From Caenibius tardaugens NBRC 16725 (GTDB lineage Bacteria; Pseudomonadota; Alphaproteobacteria; Sphingomonadales; Sphingomonadaceae): a stretch of DNA of 64,000 bases. A program made the position numbers and the translations under genes. Positions 7,917 through 18,179 of the stretch are shown here, in pieces (within the stretch, counting starts at the first letter, position 1; every line of letters starts with the position of its first letter). The notes beneath the pieces are model-generated. The model worked only from the letters and a program-made list of their open reading frames with translations, made no database searches and had not been told where the DNA came from. Location of the stretch: assembly GCF_003860345.1 (NCBI RefSeq), contig NZ_CP034179.1, positions 1,612,001 through 1,676,000 on the forward strand, given 5' to 3'.

Positions 7917-8204
7917 TCAGCGCCGCGACAGGCGTTTGCGATTGGCGGTCACGCGTTTGCGGTAATGGCTGACCGCGATCTGCGCATTGCGTGTGGGGCT
8001 GGCGGTCACCCCGCCAGAGGCCAGACGGGCGGCCAGTTCAGCCCCCGCCTGCACCTTTTCGCTTACCATCCGCACATTTTCGCGCGTGCTGCCCCGTCCC
8101 GTCATGATGTCCATCGTGCGCATCCCGATCACCAGCGAGGCTTCGGCCCACAGCCAGTAGCTGTCATGGGCAAGCCGGAACCACGCGGTGACAGGATTAC
8201 ACAT
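7917..8204 (-). CDS. Hypothetical helical protein downstream of thiC
   Basis: A 95-residue protein read from ATG 8204 (MCNPVTAWFRLAHDSYWLW), preceded by GAGG. It overlaps nothing and starts 11 bp beyond the thiC stop, so it may be co-transcribed with thiC. The sequence is helical with a basic C-terminus (HYRKRVTANRKRLSRR). It loosely resembles short phasin-like or granule-associated proteins (VRMVSEKVQAGAELAARL), but this is only an impression; no thiamine-related motif is visible. Confidence 0.55.
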   Translation of the reverse strand: MCNPVTAWFRLAHDSYWLWAEASLVIGMRTMDIMTGRGSTRENVRMVSEKVQAGAELAARLASGGVTASPTRNAQIAVSHYRKRVTANRKRLSRR

Positions 8205-8214
8205 GGCGCAAACC

Positions 8215-10104
<1,890 letters not shown>

Positions 10105-10115
10105 CTAGCAGTGGG

Positions 10116-10517
10116 TCAGGAGAAACGGATCAATCCACCCACGGTGAGTGCCAGGCCGATCAGAAAGGTCGCCATGGCCCAGCCGCGGTGCATGAAACTG
10201 AGATTGCGCAGCCAGAAGGGGAAATAGACGTCGGAAAAGCCCGTGACCGCCAGCGCCTCGAGCATCATCAGCCCGCCAATGGCCTTGATAATACAGGCCA
10301 GCACGTCGGAAGGTATCCACGGATTGGTGAGGTAGAGCGCCGCCCCCACCAGCATTTCCAGCCCGCCGCCGATCAGTTGCAGCGCGGGCGACTTGTCGAT
10401 TTCATCTACCAGCTTTTGCCAGACACCTGGCTTACGCAATGCCCCGATGGCCGCGAACAGCGTGAAAACACCCAACAATGTGGCCGACCATGTCGTCGGA
10501 TCGAACGTTTCGGGCAT
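10116..10517 (-). CDS. Four-TM membrane protein, first gene of the TPP-riboswitch operon
   Basis: A 133-residue integral membrane protein, MPETFDPTTWSATLLGVFTLF onward, with about four hydrophobic segments (VFTLFAAIGAL, LQLIGGGLEMLVGAALYL, ACIIKAIGGLMMLEALAV, ATFLIGLALTVGGLI). Start 10517 is fixed by AGGAGG seven bases upstream, the same sequence that can pair with the riboswitch expression platform. It looks like the small DoxX/DUF2065-type membrane proteins, which is a weak assignment. Position between a TPP riboswitch and thiC points to a role in thiamine or precursor handling, but no transporter motif is seen. Confidence 0.75.
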   Translation of the reverse strand: MPETFDPTTWSATLLGVFTLFAAIGALRKPGVWQKLVDEIDKSPALQLIGGGLEMLVGAALYLTNPWIPSDVLACIIKAIGGLMMLEALAVTGFSDVYFPFWLRNLSFMHRGWAMATFLIGLALTVGGLIRFS

Positions 10518-10521
10518 TACA

Positions 10522-10557
10522 CATCCTCCTCCGTTGTTATTGGTGGAAGGAGGATGG
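10522..10557 (-). promoter_or_regulatory. Shine-Dalgarno-sequestering stem (riboswitch expression platform)
   Basis: On the minus strand CATCCTCCT (10557-10549) is exactly complementary to AGGAGGATG (10530-10522), and the pairing extends through a G-U pair. AGGAGG here is the ribosome site for ATG 10517. Formation of this stem would block translation, so control is probably at translation initiation. There is no T-run, so no intrinsic terminator is seen. Confidence 0.6.
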
Positions 10558-10577
10558 CCATGCCGGATGATTTGTCC

Positions 10578-10705
10578 AGCCTGCAAATACCCTCCCTCCG
10601 CCCGTGCTAACGGGTTCAGGTTCAACGGGTCGTGGGACGCAACGCCCACCTCTCAGCCTCGAATCCTCAATCAGAGGGTTCAGCCGGCTCCCCGGGGAAA
10701 ACCCT
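10578..10705 (-). ncRNA. TPP riboswitch (THI element)
   Basis: Read on the minus strand the region contains the conserved THI-box blocks in order: GGGGAGCCGGCTGA, a stem, GGCTGAGAG, a second stem, GACCCGTTGAACCTGA, then CCCGTTAGCACGGGCGGAGGGA. These correspond to the CUGAGA pyrimidine-sensor loop and the ACCC-UUGAACCUGA / GGGUAAUACC-AGCG-AGGGA pyrophosphate-sensor helix of TPP aptamers. It lies upstream of the membrane gene and thiC in the same orientation. Exact ends of the P1 stem are approximate. Confidence 0.93.
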
Positions 10706-10873
10706 TGATAGATGGACTTGCCCGCCCTGTGAAGAGCGGATGGCAATAAGGGGGCGAAGCGGCCCGGGCGCGAGACCGGCGCCAGAACCTTGCACTGCGC
10801 TGGCAGGTGAACACTATGCTGGCGCCACACGGCGTCTGGCTGTATGGGGCCGCCCCGACGCTGGAGGCCACGA

Positions 10874-11911
10874 ATGACCGGGTTGACCGAAGGTACCCTA
10901 TGGCTGCTCGAACGGATTGGCGGCACTTTCGTGTCCCCACTGGCGCGCGATGGCCTGCTGGCAATCGTTGTCAGTTTCGTGATCGGCGCATTCGCGTTTC
11001 GCCACTATTTCGGGCGCGAGGGTTTCAGCATCCGGGCCTATCTGCGCTACGCCTTCCCGCGCCGTGTCTACTGGTCGCGGACGTGCGCGGTGGACCTGCA
11101 GATCATGCTGTTCGACCGCCTGTTCCTGCCGATGGTGTGGTTCGCACGCGTGCTGTCGGTCATCGCCGTGGCGCAGATGATCGCCAGCGGCCTTGCCGCC
11201 ACAACCGGATCGATCGCGCCGTTCACAGGCGGGCCGATCACCTATGGCCTGCTGGCCCTGATGCTGGTGCTGGCCTACGATCTGGGCACCTATCTGACCC
11301 ACCGCCTGTCGCATCAGGTGCCGGTGCTCTGGGCATTCCATCGCGTCCACCATTCGGCGGAAGAGCTGAACCCGCTGACATTGCTGCGCAAACATCCGGT
11401 CTATTCGGTGCTGGGGGTACTGATCGACTGCATCACGGTGGCGCCGCTGCAGGGGCTGATCCTGTTCGCCTTCGGCGCCACCAGCGAACTGCCGCTGCTG
11501 ACCATGGTCGATTATGGCTTCACCCTGTTCGCTTTTATGGCGTCCAATCTGCGCCACACGCATATCTGGATGTCGTGGGGACCGGTGCTCGACAAGATTT
11601 TCGTCAGCCCGGCGCTGCACCAGATTCACCACAGCCGGGCGGAACGGCATTTCGACCGCAATTTCGGGGAAGTGCTGGCGATCTGGGACTGGATGCTGGG
11701 CACGCATTACCAGCCGAGGGAGCGGGAGGAGTTGACCTTCGGCATCGGGGATGAGCCGGTCCAGCCGCACCCCCATCTGGCTGCCGCGCTGATCGAGCCG
11801 TTTGTCTATGCCTGGCGCGTGTTGCGCAAACGCCGCGAAAGCGCGCCCGCGCCGCAAGCCACGCACCCCCCACTGCCCGAAACGCCTGCCCCGGCGGACG
11901 GGCAGGCATGA
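10874..11911 (+). CDS. Sterol desaturase / fatty acid hydroxylase superfamily protein
   Basis: A 345-residue membrane protein with the diiron histidine clusters of the family: HRLSH (143-147), HRVHHS (156-161), a single HTH pair near 229-231, and HQIHHS (250-255). Four or more hydrophobic segments bracket them. Start 10874 (MTGLTEGTLWLLERIGG) is supported by GGAGG; an upstream in-frame ATG at 10844 is less likely. Family members hydroxylate or desaturate sterols, fatty acids or carotenoids at the membrane; the substrate here is unknown. The Pro/Ala-rich last 30 residues are dispensable-looking. The acyltransferase gene follows by 9 bp. Confidence 0.88.
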   Translation: MTGLTEGTLWLLERIGGTFVSPLARDGLLAIVVSFVIGAFAFRHYFGREGFSIRAYLRYAFPRRVYWSRTCAVDLQIMLFDRLFLPMVWFARVLSVIAVAQMIASGLAATTGSIAPFTGGPITYGLLALMLVLAYDLGTYLTHRLSHQVPVLWAFHRVHHSAEELNPLTLLRKHPVYSVLGVLIDCITVAPLQGLILFAFGATSELPLLTMVDYGFTLFAFMASNLRHTHIWMSWGPVLDKIFVSPALHQIHHSRAERHFDRNFGEVLAIWDWMLGTHYQPREREELTFGIGDEPVQPHPHLAAALIEPFVYAWRVLRKRRESAPAPQATHPPLPETPAPADGQA

Positions 11912-11920
11912 TGCACGCCT

Positions 11921-13045
11921 ATGCCCAATACGCTTATGCCCAGTACGCCGATGCATAGAGGGCTTTCGCTCTATCTCGATCTCGTGCGGTTCGGCGCGGC
12001 GCTGGCCGTACTGGTCACGCATCTTGCCTATCCCGAACTGAGCGGCGGGATGCTGGAATACTGGCGCCTGCTGGGCAACGATGCGGTGATGGTGTTCTTC
12101 GTCCTGTCGGGCTTCGTCATCGCCTATACCGCGCAGACGAAAGAACCGACGCTGGGCGCGTTCACGCGCAGCCGACTGGCCCGGCTGTGGTCGGTCGCGG
12201 TCCCCGCACTGATCCTGACCATGGCCCTCGACCACTGGGGGAGCCTGTTCGATCCGGCGGCCTACAGCCAGTGGTGGCATCAGGGGAGCGATCCGCTGTG
12301 GCGCGCATTCCGGGCACTGAGCTTCACCAACGAACTGTGGTTCAGCTCCGTCCGGCCCTTCTCCAACGGGCCATGGTGGTCGCTGGGATACGAGGCGGTC
12401 TATTACGCCCTGTTCGCCGCGCTGTTCTATATCCCCGGCTGGAAAGGCCGGGCGGCGGCGGGCGCGCTGATGCTGCTGGCGGGGCCGAAAATCCTCCTGC
12501 TCGCGCCGATCTGGTGGCTGGGCGTGTGGGTGTGGCAACGCACGCAGCGCGAAACCCTGCCAGCCGACAAATCGGCGCTGCTGTTTTTCGGCACGATCGC
12601 GGCCTATGCGTTGTTCCGGTGGAGCGGATTGCCCGTGTTCCTGCGCGACGCCACTGTGCTGACGCTCGGCGCAGAGAACGTGGTGACCTACCTCCATTTC
12701 TCCGACGAATTCCTGTCGAGCTACATCATCGGGCCGCTGGTGGCGTTGCATTTCATCGCCGCGCATGGCCTGGCCCATGCGCTGGATGGCCTGCTGGCCC
12801 CATGGCGCAAGGGGATCGTGTGGTTCGCACAATCGACCTTTGCGCTCTACCTCCTGCACTATCCCATGCTGCGCTTTGCCGATGCGGCCTTCGCCTATGA
12901 CGCCAGCGACCCGTGGCAGGTGGCGGCGGTGTGTCTGGGCGTTGCCGGATTGTGCGTGTTGATCGGCCCGGTGATCGAACGCACCAAGGGCGCATGGAAG
13001 GCCCTGCTTGCCCCCCGCTGGCCACGGCGACAAGCCACCGCCTGA
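11921..13045 (+). CDS. Acyltransferase 3 (OafA/YrhL-type) membrane protein
   Basis: A 374-residue polytopic membrane protein. The N-terminal LYLDLVRFGAALAVLVTHL with its conserved Arg and His, FFVLSGFVIAY, and RLARLWSVAVPAL are standard acyltransferase-3 landmarks; about ten hydrophobic segments follow and WSLGYEAVYYALF is also typical. These enzymes transfer acetyl or other acyl groups to surface polysaccharides or lipids across the inner membrane. It directly follows the hydroxylase-family gene and may act on the same envelope lipid, which is inference from adjacency. Confidence 0.85.
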   Translation: MPNTLMPSTPMHRGLSLYLDLVRFGAALAVLVTHLAYPELSGGMLEYWRLLGNDAVMVFFVLSGFVIAYTAQTKEPTLGAFTRSRLARLWSVAVPALILTMALDHWGSLFDPAAYSQWWHQGSDPLWRAFRALSFTNELWFSSVRPFSNGPWWSLGYEAVYYALFAALFYIPGWKGRAAAGALMLLAGPKILLLAPIWWLGVWVWQRTQRETLPADKSALLFFGTIAAYALFRWSGLPVFLRDATVLTLGAENVVTYLHFSDEFLSSYIIGPLVALHFIAAHGLAHALDGLLAPWRKGIVWFAQSTFALYLLHYPMLRFADAAFAYDASDPWQVAAVCLGVAGLCVLIGPVIERTKGAWKALLAPRWPRRQATA

Positions 13046-13159
13046 CCCCCGGTTTTCTCTATGATTTTTCGCGCATCGGGCTTGCGGCACGGGCCTATCG
13101 GGGTATCAATGGCGGCATAGAATAACGTCGGCTCCAGCCGATCAGACGAGAGAGATGCC

Positions 13160-15214
13160 TTGCGTTCGCTGAGCCCCTGTTTTGCTGCCGCCCTTGCTCT
13201 GGCCGCCCCCCTTGCGCTGGCCACCCCTTCGCTGCTGTTGGCGCGCCCGATGACCCCGGATGACGTGGCCCGGCTGGAACAGGTCGGGCAGATCGCCGTG
13301 TCCCCCGATGGTGCCCGCGTGGCCTTCACCACCACGCGCCTGCCCGATGTGACCCGTGGCGAAAAGAATGCCCCATCCCGGCAACAGCTGCAGATGGCCT
13401 GGGGCCCCGAACAGACCCGCGACTACCTGCCTGCCGACATGGACGTATCGGCCATGCGCTTTTCCCCCGATGGCCGGCTGATCACGTTCATCTGGGCGGC
13501 CAAGGACGACAAGGATTCGGTCTGGGCGATCCCGGTCGATGGCGGCGGCCACCACAAGCTGGCCACGATCGAGGATGGCCACGTGCTCGACTATGCCTGG
13601 GCGCCGGGCGGCGGCACGCTGTACCTGCTGGCCGGACCGGCTGCCGACAAGCGCCGCGACAGCGAAGTGAAGGCCGGGTTCAACGCCGAAGTCTATGAAG
13701 AGGAATGGCGCACCAACCGCCTGTTCGCCGCCGCCATTGGCAAACAGGTGGACAAGAAACCGCGCGAAATCGCACTTTCCGGCCATGTGACCCGCCTGCA
13801 GGTTGCCGCCGATGGGCGCACCGCCATTCTGACATCCGCACCGACGCCCAGCGTGGACGACAGCTATACCCGCCAGCAGATCGCCGTGTTCGACCTGTCG
13901 ACCGGCAAGGTCCTGCGCACGATCGCCACCCCCGGCAAGATCGCGGACCCCGAACTTTCGCCCGATGGCCGCAAAGTGGCGCTGCTGGCGGCGGTGGACG
14001 AACATGATCCTTCGCCCACCACGCTCTATCTCGCCGATCTGGCCAGCGGCGCGCTACGACCGCTCAACGCCGGGGCAGCCGAAGCCGCGATGGACAGCGA
14101 ATGGTTGCCCGATGGCGGGCTGGCCGCCGTGATCCACCGCGGGACGCAAAGCGTGCTGCGGATTTACGACGCCAGTGGCGCGGTCAGAAACGAACCCAAT
14201 CCGGGCGAACTCATCCTCAATCGCGTGGCGGCGGCGGGCAAGACCATCGCGGTCAGCGCCGACAGCCCCGGGCACCCCCCCGAACTGTTCGTATTGCAGG
14301 ATGGCCGCTTTGTCCGCTGGACCCGGCACAATCCCTGGTTATCGGGCATCGATCTGGGCAAGCAGAGCACGATCACCTTTAGTGCGCGGGATGGGCAGGC
14401 GATCGAAGGCGTGCTGATCGAACCGGTGGGCGGCGTGCCGCGCGGCGGCGCCCCCACGATCTTCGACGTGCACGGCGGGCCGGAAGCGCACGAATCCAAC
14501 GGCTGGGTCACCAATTACGGCGGCCCCGGGCAAGTTGCGGCGGGCAAGGGCTATGCCGTGTTCCTGCCGAACTATCGCGGCTCCACCGCCTATGGCACCG
14601 CCTTTTCCAAACAGCACCAGAACGATTACGCGGGCAAGGAATTCGACGATCTGGTCGATGCCAAGAAAGATCTGGTCACACGCGGCATCGCCGACCCCCG
14701 GCGCGTGGGCATGACCGGCGGTTCCTATGGCGGGTTCGCCACCGCCTGGGCGTCCACCGCGCTCAGCTCGGAATTTGCCGCGGGCGTGATGTTTGTCGGC
14801 ATTTCCGATCTGATCAGCAAGTTCGGCACCACCGATATCCCGACCGAAATGCGGCTGGTGCACGAACTGAAATACCCCTGGGAAGAATGGCAGCACCTGC
14901 TGGAACGCAGCCCGATCTACCACGTGGACAAGGCCACCACCCCGTTGCTGATCCTGCACGGCGCGGCCGATCCGCGCGTCAGCCCCACGCAAAGCATGGA
15001 ACTGTACCGCAACATCAAGGTGCGCAAGCCCACAACCCCGGTGCGGCTGGTGCTCTATCCCGGCGAAGGCCACGGCAACCGCCGGGCCAGCGCGCGCTAT
15101 GACTATAACCTGCGGATGATGGAATGGTTCGACACCTACCTGAAAACCGCCAACCGCACCGCCCCCCTCCCCGCCCCCCGCCCGCGCCTGCCGGACGACG
15201 CGCTGGGGAAATAG
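13160..15214 (+). CDS. S9 family prolyl oligopeptidase-like peptidase
   Basis: A 684-residue exported serine peptidase. Translation probably starts at TTG 13160 (an ATG five bases earlier is out of frame), giving a signal peptide that ends around LLLARP. Residues 30-380 contain WD40-like/TolB propeller repeats (IAVSPDGARVAFTTT, MRFSPDGRLITF, DPELSPDGRKVALLA). The alpha/beta-hydrolase domain carries Ser522 in GGSYGGF, Asp604 in HGAADPRV and His638 in GEGHGN, the S9C catalytic triad. It probably degrades peptides in the periplasm. Confidence 0.92.
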   Translation: MRSLSPCFAAALALAAPLALATPSLLLARPMTPDDVARLEQVGQIAVSPDGARVAFTTTRLPDVTRGEKNAPSRQQLQMAWGPEQTRDYLPADMDVSAMRFSPDGRLITFIWAAKDDKDSVWAIPVDGGGHHKLATIEDGHVLDYAWAPGGGTLYLLAGPAADKRRDSEVKAGFNAEVYEEEWRTNRLFAAAIGKQVDKKPREIALSGHVTRLQVAADGRTAILTSAPTPSVDDSYTRQQIAVFDLSTGKVLRTIATPGKIADPELSPDGRKVALLAAVDEHDPSPTTLYLADLASGALRPLNAGAAEAAMDSEWLPDGGLAAVIHRGTQSVLRIYDASGAVRNEPNPGELILNRVAAAGKTIAVSADSPGHPPELFVLQDGRFVRWTRHNPWLSGIDLGKQSTITFSARDGQAIEGVLIEPVGGVPRGGAPTIFDVHGGPEAHESNGWVTNYGGPGQVAAGKGYAVFLPNYRGSTAYGTAFSKQHQNDYAGKEFDDLVDAKKDLVTRGIADPRRVGMTGGSYGGFATAWASTALSSEFAAGVMFVGISDLISKFGTTDIPTEMRLVHELKYPWEEWQHLLERSPIYHVDKATTPLLILHGAADPRVSPTQSMELYRNIKVRKPTTPVRLVLYPGEGHGNRRASARYDYNLRMMEWFDTYLKTANRTAPLPAPRPRLPDDALGK

Positions 15215-15368
15215 TGCTGACGGGCGTGTTGCGGGGCTGCCAGGACATTGGTGTCAGGGCAGACGTCCGCTTTCAGGCACGGTGGACTGACCAGAGAACG
15301 ACGGTATTGTTGGGGGAAGCGGGCATTGATCAATGAGAATACCGGCTAAGTAGCCTGCGAGCCATAGC

Positions 15369-16154
15369 TCACCTGCACATCTTTGTTTGACCGACTGCCC
15401 GCTTCGGCTCCGACTTCATCATATCGCCGACATCGATAGGCGGCGGAAGTGTGCCAACGTATCCTCGGGCACGCAAGAAGTCTTGCGCCCTGGAATTACC
15501 AGCTTCCGCTGCCCGTATAAGCCATTCGCGAGCCTTTTGTGGGTCTCGATCACGCCCATTTAGAAATGAGAAACCTAAATTAATCATGGCATTTGCGTGA
15601 CCGAGTTCGGCGGCCTGCATCCATAAGCTCCTGGCTTCTAACTCGTCCATTGGCAGTTCGCCGGTCACCAGCATGAAAGCAATATTATTCATGGCACGAG
15701 GATTGCCGCGCGCAATTGCTTGGCAGAACCAAAACTTAGCCTGGTCCAGATCTTTGGCAACGCCTGTGGAATGTAGATATTTGTAGCCTATGGCATTCAT
15801 GCCTTCGCTGCTACCTGCTTTGGCCGAGAGCCTGTACAGGCGGAGCGCCTCCATCTGATCGGCATCGACCCCATGACCACGTGCGTAGAGATATCCCAGG
15901 TTGACGAGACCTTCCGGATCGCCAGCTTCGGCTGCCTGACGAAGGTGCTGATAAGCAGTCTGAAAATCGCCCTTGTTGTAAGCGCTCATGCCTTTCAAAG
16001 TTGCATCGGACGGGGTCTGTACAATGTCGATAGGCGTTGCGCCTGTCTCCGATGTCCTCAGTGATTGGGTTTCCCGCGGCTCGCTACCATGACTCAGCGA
16101 AGTCGAATAAGCAGACAAAATTACCACAGAAATAACAACAAGCATTTTTTTCAT
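15369..16154 (-). CDS. Sel1-like repeat (TPR) secreted protein
   Basis: A 261-residue protein with a signal peptide (MKKMLVVISVVILSAYSTS). From about residue 50 it is built of five Sel1/TPR repeats, each with the AEAGxxEGxxNLGYLY-type signature (AAEAGDPEGLVNLGYLYARG, SAKAGSSEGMNAIGYKY, AELGHANAMINLGFSFLNG). Sel1 proteins are scaffolds for protein-protein contacts, often in envelope stress or secretion. Base composition is visibly less GC-rich than the flanking genes, suggesting acquisition. It is followed by orphan small genes on the same strand. Confidence 0.85.
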   Translation of the reverse strand: MKKMLVVISVVILSAYSTSLSHGSEPRETQSLRTSETGATPIDIVQTPSDATLKGMSAYNKGDFQTAYQHLRQAAEAGDPEGLVNLGYLYARGHGVDADQMEALRLYRLSAKAGSSEGMNAIGYKYLHSTGVAKDLDQAKFWFCQAIARGNPRAMNNIAFMLVTGELPMDELEARSLWMQAAELGHANAMINLGFSFLNGRDRDPQKAREWLIRAAEAGNSRAQDFLRARGYVGTLPPPIDVGDMMKSEPKRAVGQTKMCR

Positions 16155-16193
16155 GGGACAAATCTAGCACGCTAGGGTCTTGCCACGCAAAGC

Positions 16194-16215
16194 GTGGGAA
16201 AGGTTGGGGTTAGCT
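16194..16215 (+). repeat. Dispersed repeat core, copy 1
   Basis: The string GGGAAAGGTTGGGGTTAGCT matches the core GGAAAAGTTGGGGTTAGC also present at about 16886, 17382 and 28753. It overlaps the end of the small secreted gene. Confidence 0.4.
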
Positions 16216-16470
16216 GCCGTCCGATACGAAACCTTGCTTTATCGGAATACCCTTCGCCCTAAGCTCGCCGATCACGCACATTGATTGCCCGTACGTGGCC
16301 GACTCGGGCTTGAACCACCTTACAGATCCGTCGATCCACTTGAGACTATCGTGAGGCAGGCCGCACTTATCTGCAATGGCCTCAAGCTCTGGGGTCCAGT
16401 CTTTGCCTTCAGCCAATGCGAGTCCTTCCATCAACATGAAGGCGAAAATAGGAAGGAGCCTGCGGATCAT
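16210..16470 (-). CDS. Small secreted hypothetical protein
   Basis: An 86-residue protein from ATG 16470: MIRRLLPIFAFMLMEGLALA is a signal peptide and the mature part (EGKDWTPELEAIADKCGLPH onward) holds two cysteines (DKCGLP and SMCVIGEL) that could form a disulfide. The mature core pattern, in which a helix ends in CGLP and SVRW leads to MCVIGELRAKGI, looks like a compact periplasmic domain. No family is recognised. Composition is less GC-rich than the chromosome around it. Confidence 0.6.
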   Translation of the reverse strand: MIRRLLPIFAFMLMEGLALAEGKDWTPELEAIADKCGLPHDSLKWIDGSVRWFKPESATYGQSMCVIGELRAKGIPIKQGFVSDGS

Positions 16471-16583
16471 CCCGCGACAATACATTGGGCGTCGATGACC
16501 GCAACGTTGGCGTTGCCAGAATGCCTGTTCGGGCGCGAATGTTGGGAGACGTGACCCCGTAACGAAAAACGTTAGCCTTCTGC

Positions 16584-16763
16584 TTACCGCGAGTACTTCC
16601 TGTAGTAGAAGCGCCAGATCGCGGCGATGGGGAGGAAAGCAATAAAGGGAATGAGAACGGCTACGTAGTCATCTCGCACGCGCTCTAGGTAGTTGTACAA
16701 CATGAAAAACGGCACCATTGACGCATAGCCGATCGCATCAACCATCACTCGTTTTAGGTTCAC
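16584..16763 (-). CDS. Small two-span membrane protein
   Basis: A 59-residue protein read from GTG 16763, which has GGAGA upstream (longer in-frame starts at 16820 and 16919 exist, but that extension is repeat-derived, reading ANPNFSVKAGAPSTPTKP). Two hydrophobic spans are seen (VMVDAIGYASMVPFFML and YVAVLIPFIAFLPIAAIW) and the end is basic (RFYYRKYSR). No family is recognised. It sits in the lower-GC patch of orphan genes. Confidence 0.5.
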   Translation of the reverse strand: MNLKRVMVDAIGYASMVPFFMLYNYLERVRDDYVAVLIPFIAFLPIAAIWRFYYRKYSR

Positions 16764-16867
16764 GCGTGCTCTCCATTGCCTGTCCGCTAGACAGTCATCT
16801 TGGACGAGTTTCGTCAACATTCTGTGAGTTTCAAACGGGCACGCCTGTGTCGGCTTTGTTGGCGTTG

Positions 16868-16909
16868 ATGGAGCGCCTGCTTTGACGGAAAAGTTGGGGT
16901 TAGCGGACA
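16868..16909 (+). repeat. Dispersed repeat core, copy 2
   Basis: GGAAAAGTTGGGGTTAGCGG near 16886 lies just upstream of a membrane-protein ORF and matches the copy at 28753 almost exactly. A less conserved stretch containing TTTGTTGGCG lies to its left, as at copy 3. Confidence 0.55.
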
Positions 16910-16923
16910 TAAGCCACATTCAG

Positions 16924-17307
16924 CTAGTCGCAATTGTATCCACTCGCGCCCGGCTTCGTGCACACTATATATCCCCCTTCCTTATTTGGACGCAGGCGGA
17001 AGCGAAACCTGATATCCTCTCTGAAAAAGGTATGGCCAAAGTACCGGACGGGAACGACTTTCCTTGGCAGCTCGCCTACTTCGACATGTGACACATGGAA
17101 ATTGGCAGAAAACCAGCCATGACCAATCAAATCATCGGGATGGTATTCACCCGGTTCGCTCTCCAAATTTTCAAGTTTCCCAACCGCTACTACGTCCATG
17201 GGAGAGATGGGGTGGCCTGAAGGTGGCCCCCATTCGGCTATTCTGGCGCACCCGGTCAAAGCGGCAACGGCGGCTAGAGTAACGAGAGGGAAATACGTGG
17301 GTTGCAT
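16924..17307 (-). CDS. Hypothetical lipoprotein
   Basis: A 127-residue protein from ATG 17307 (AGGAAGG upstream) with lipobox AALTGC, Cys20. The mature domain is beta-rich (WFSANFHVSHVEVGELP, VVPVRYFGHTFFREDIRFRF, GGYIVCTKPG) and ends in GASGYNCD, so a C-terminal disulfide is possible. No family is recognised. The gene is in the low-GC patch and is flanked by two copies of a dispersed repeat. Confidence 0.65.
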   Translation of the reverse strand: MQPTYFPLVTLAAVAALTGCARIAEWGPPSGHPISPMDVVAVGKLENLESEPGEYHPDDLIGHGWFSANFHVSHVEVGELPRKVVPVRYFGHTFFREDIRFRFRLRPNKEGGYIVCTKPGASGYNCD

Positions 17308-17640
17308 AGGGATGACTATACCTTCCTCGACACTTCCTGAGCAACGACCGCTTTGTTGGCGTACCCCGACAGTCCGGTTTGGCAGGAAAATTGGGGTTGG
17401 TTGTCGCCATCGCCTCTGGCGCAAGATGACCAAAAGTTAATGCTTGTCCTGTCTTGATCTTGCCGCCGGTTGCGCCCAGCTTGTCCATGCTTCCGCAAGG
17501 AGGCGTACCCGCAACTTCCTCTCCGAGGGACCAATGTCTGACAACGATCATAGACGAAGGACCATTCCGCCGAGAGCGTTGATGAACTGAGATTCGGCTC
17601 ACCAGCACCGGCTCGGCGGAACGGTCGCAAGAGGTGAGCT
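17308..17640. other. Intergenic stretch with degenerate dispersed repeat
   Basis: No convincing gene is seen. Around 17340-17400 the sequence TTTGTTGGCGTACCCCGACAG followed by GGAAAATTGGGGTTGG is a diverged copy of the repeat found at 16868-16909. Short frames here give protein-like fragments only because of the repeat. The last 15 bases (AAGAGGTGAGCT) carry the ribosome site of the DUF1003 gene. Confidence 0.5.
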
Positions 17641-18102
17641 ATGAATGCAGCAGCCCGTTTCCTGGTCGGTCAATTCCGGCGCGCACAGCAGGTTCGCAAC
17701 GTCAACACCCTGTTCGACGAACGTCAGACGTTCGGAGAGCGGCTGGCAGACCGCGTGGCGGCTATTGGCGGTTCGTGGACCTTTATCATCAGCTTCAGCG
17801 TGTTCCTGCTGGCTTGGGCCGGCCTGAACACCGTGGTTCTGACGCGTCATGCGTTCGACCCGTTCCCTTTCATTTTCCTCAACCTGATGCTTTCGATGCT
17901 CGCCGCACTCCAGGCCCCGATCATCATGATGAGCCAGAACAGGCAGGCAGCGAAGGACCGGCTGGAAGCACGGCTGGATTACGAAACCAATCTTCGCGTC
18001 GAGGCTGAAATCGCCTGTTTGCACGAAAAGATCGACCTTATGCTGGCAATGTCGGGGGATCAGCCCGCAACCATGGTGGACGGGCAGAGCCGATCCTCCT
18101 GA
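17641..18102 (+). CDS. DUF1003 membrane protein
   Basis: A 153-residue inner-membrane protein preceded by AGAGGTGAGCT. The family core is visible: TFGERLADRVAAIGGSWTFI, then FLLAWAGLNTVVL and FDPFPFIFLNLMLSMLAALQ, followed by APIIMMSQNRQAAKDR, the hallmark of DUF1003. Two membrane spans are followed by a long charged cytoplasmic helix (residues 108-140, DRLEARLDYETNLRVEAEI). Function unknown; family members are near cyclic-nucleotide or stress genes elsewhere. Confidence 0.9.
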   Translation: MNAAARFLVGQFRRAQQVRNVNTLFDERQTFGERLADRVAAIGGSWTFIISFSVFLLAWAGLNTVVLTRHAFDPFPFIFLNLMLSMLAALQAPIIMMSQNRQAAKDRLEARLDYETNLRVEAEIACLHEKIDLMLAMSGDQPATMVDGQSRSS

Positions 18103-18179
18103 AAACCGCCTTCGGCGCCAACCGAAGGTGAAATCGCCCTTGCGTGTATCTGCCTGCTCGGCGTGTCCGGTCCGCCACG

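Noticed and set aside
10898-13090. 730-codon minus-strand frame
   Set aside because: It covers the hydroxylase and acyltransferase genes in antisense and has only low-complexity Arg/Gln/His sequence.
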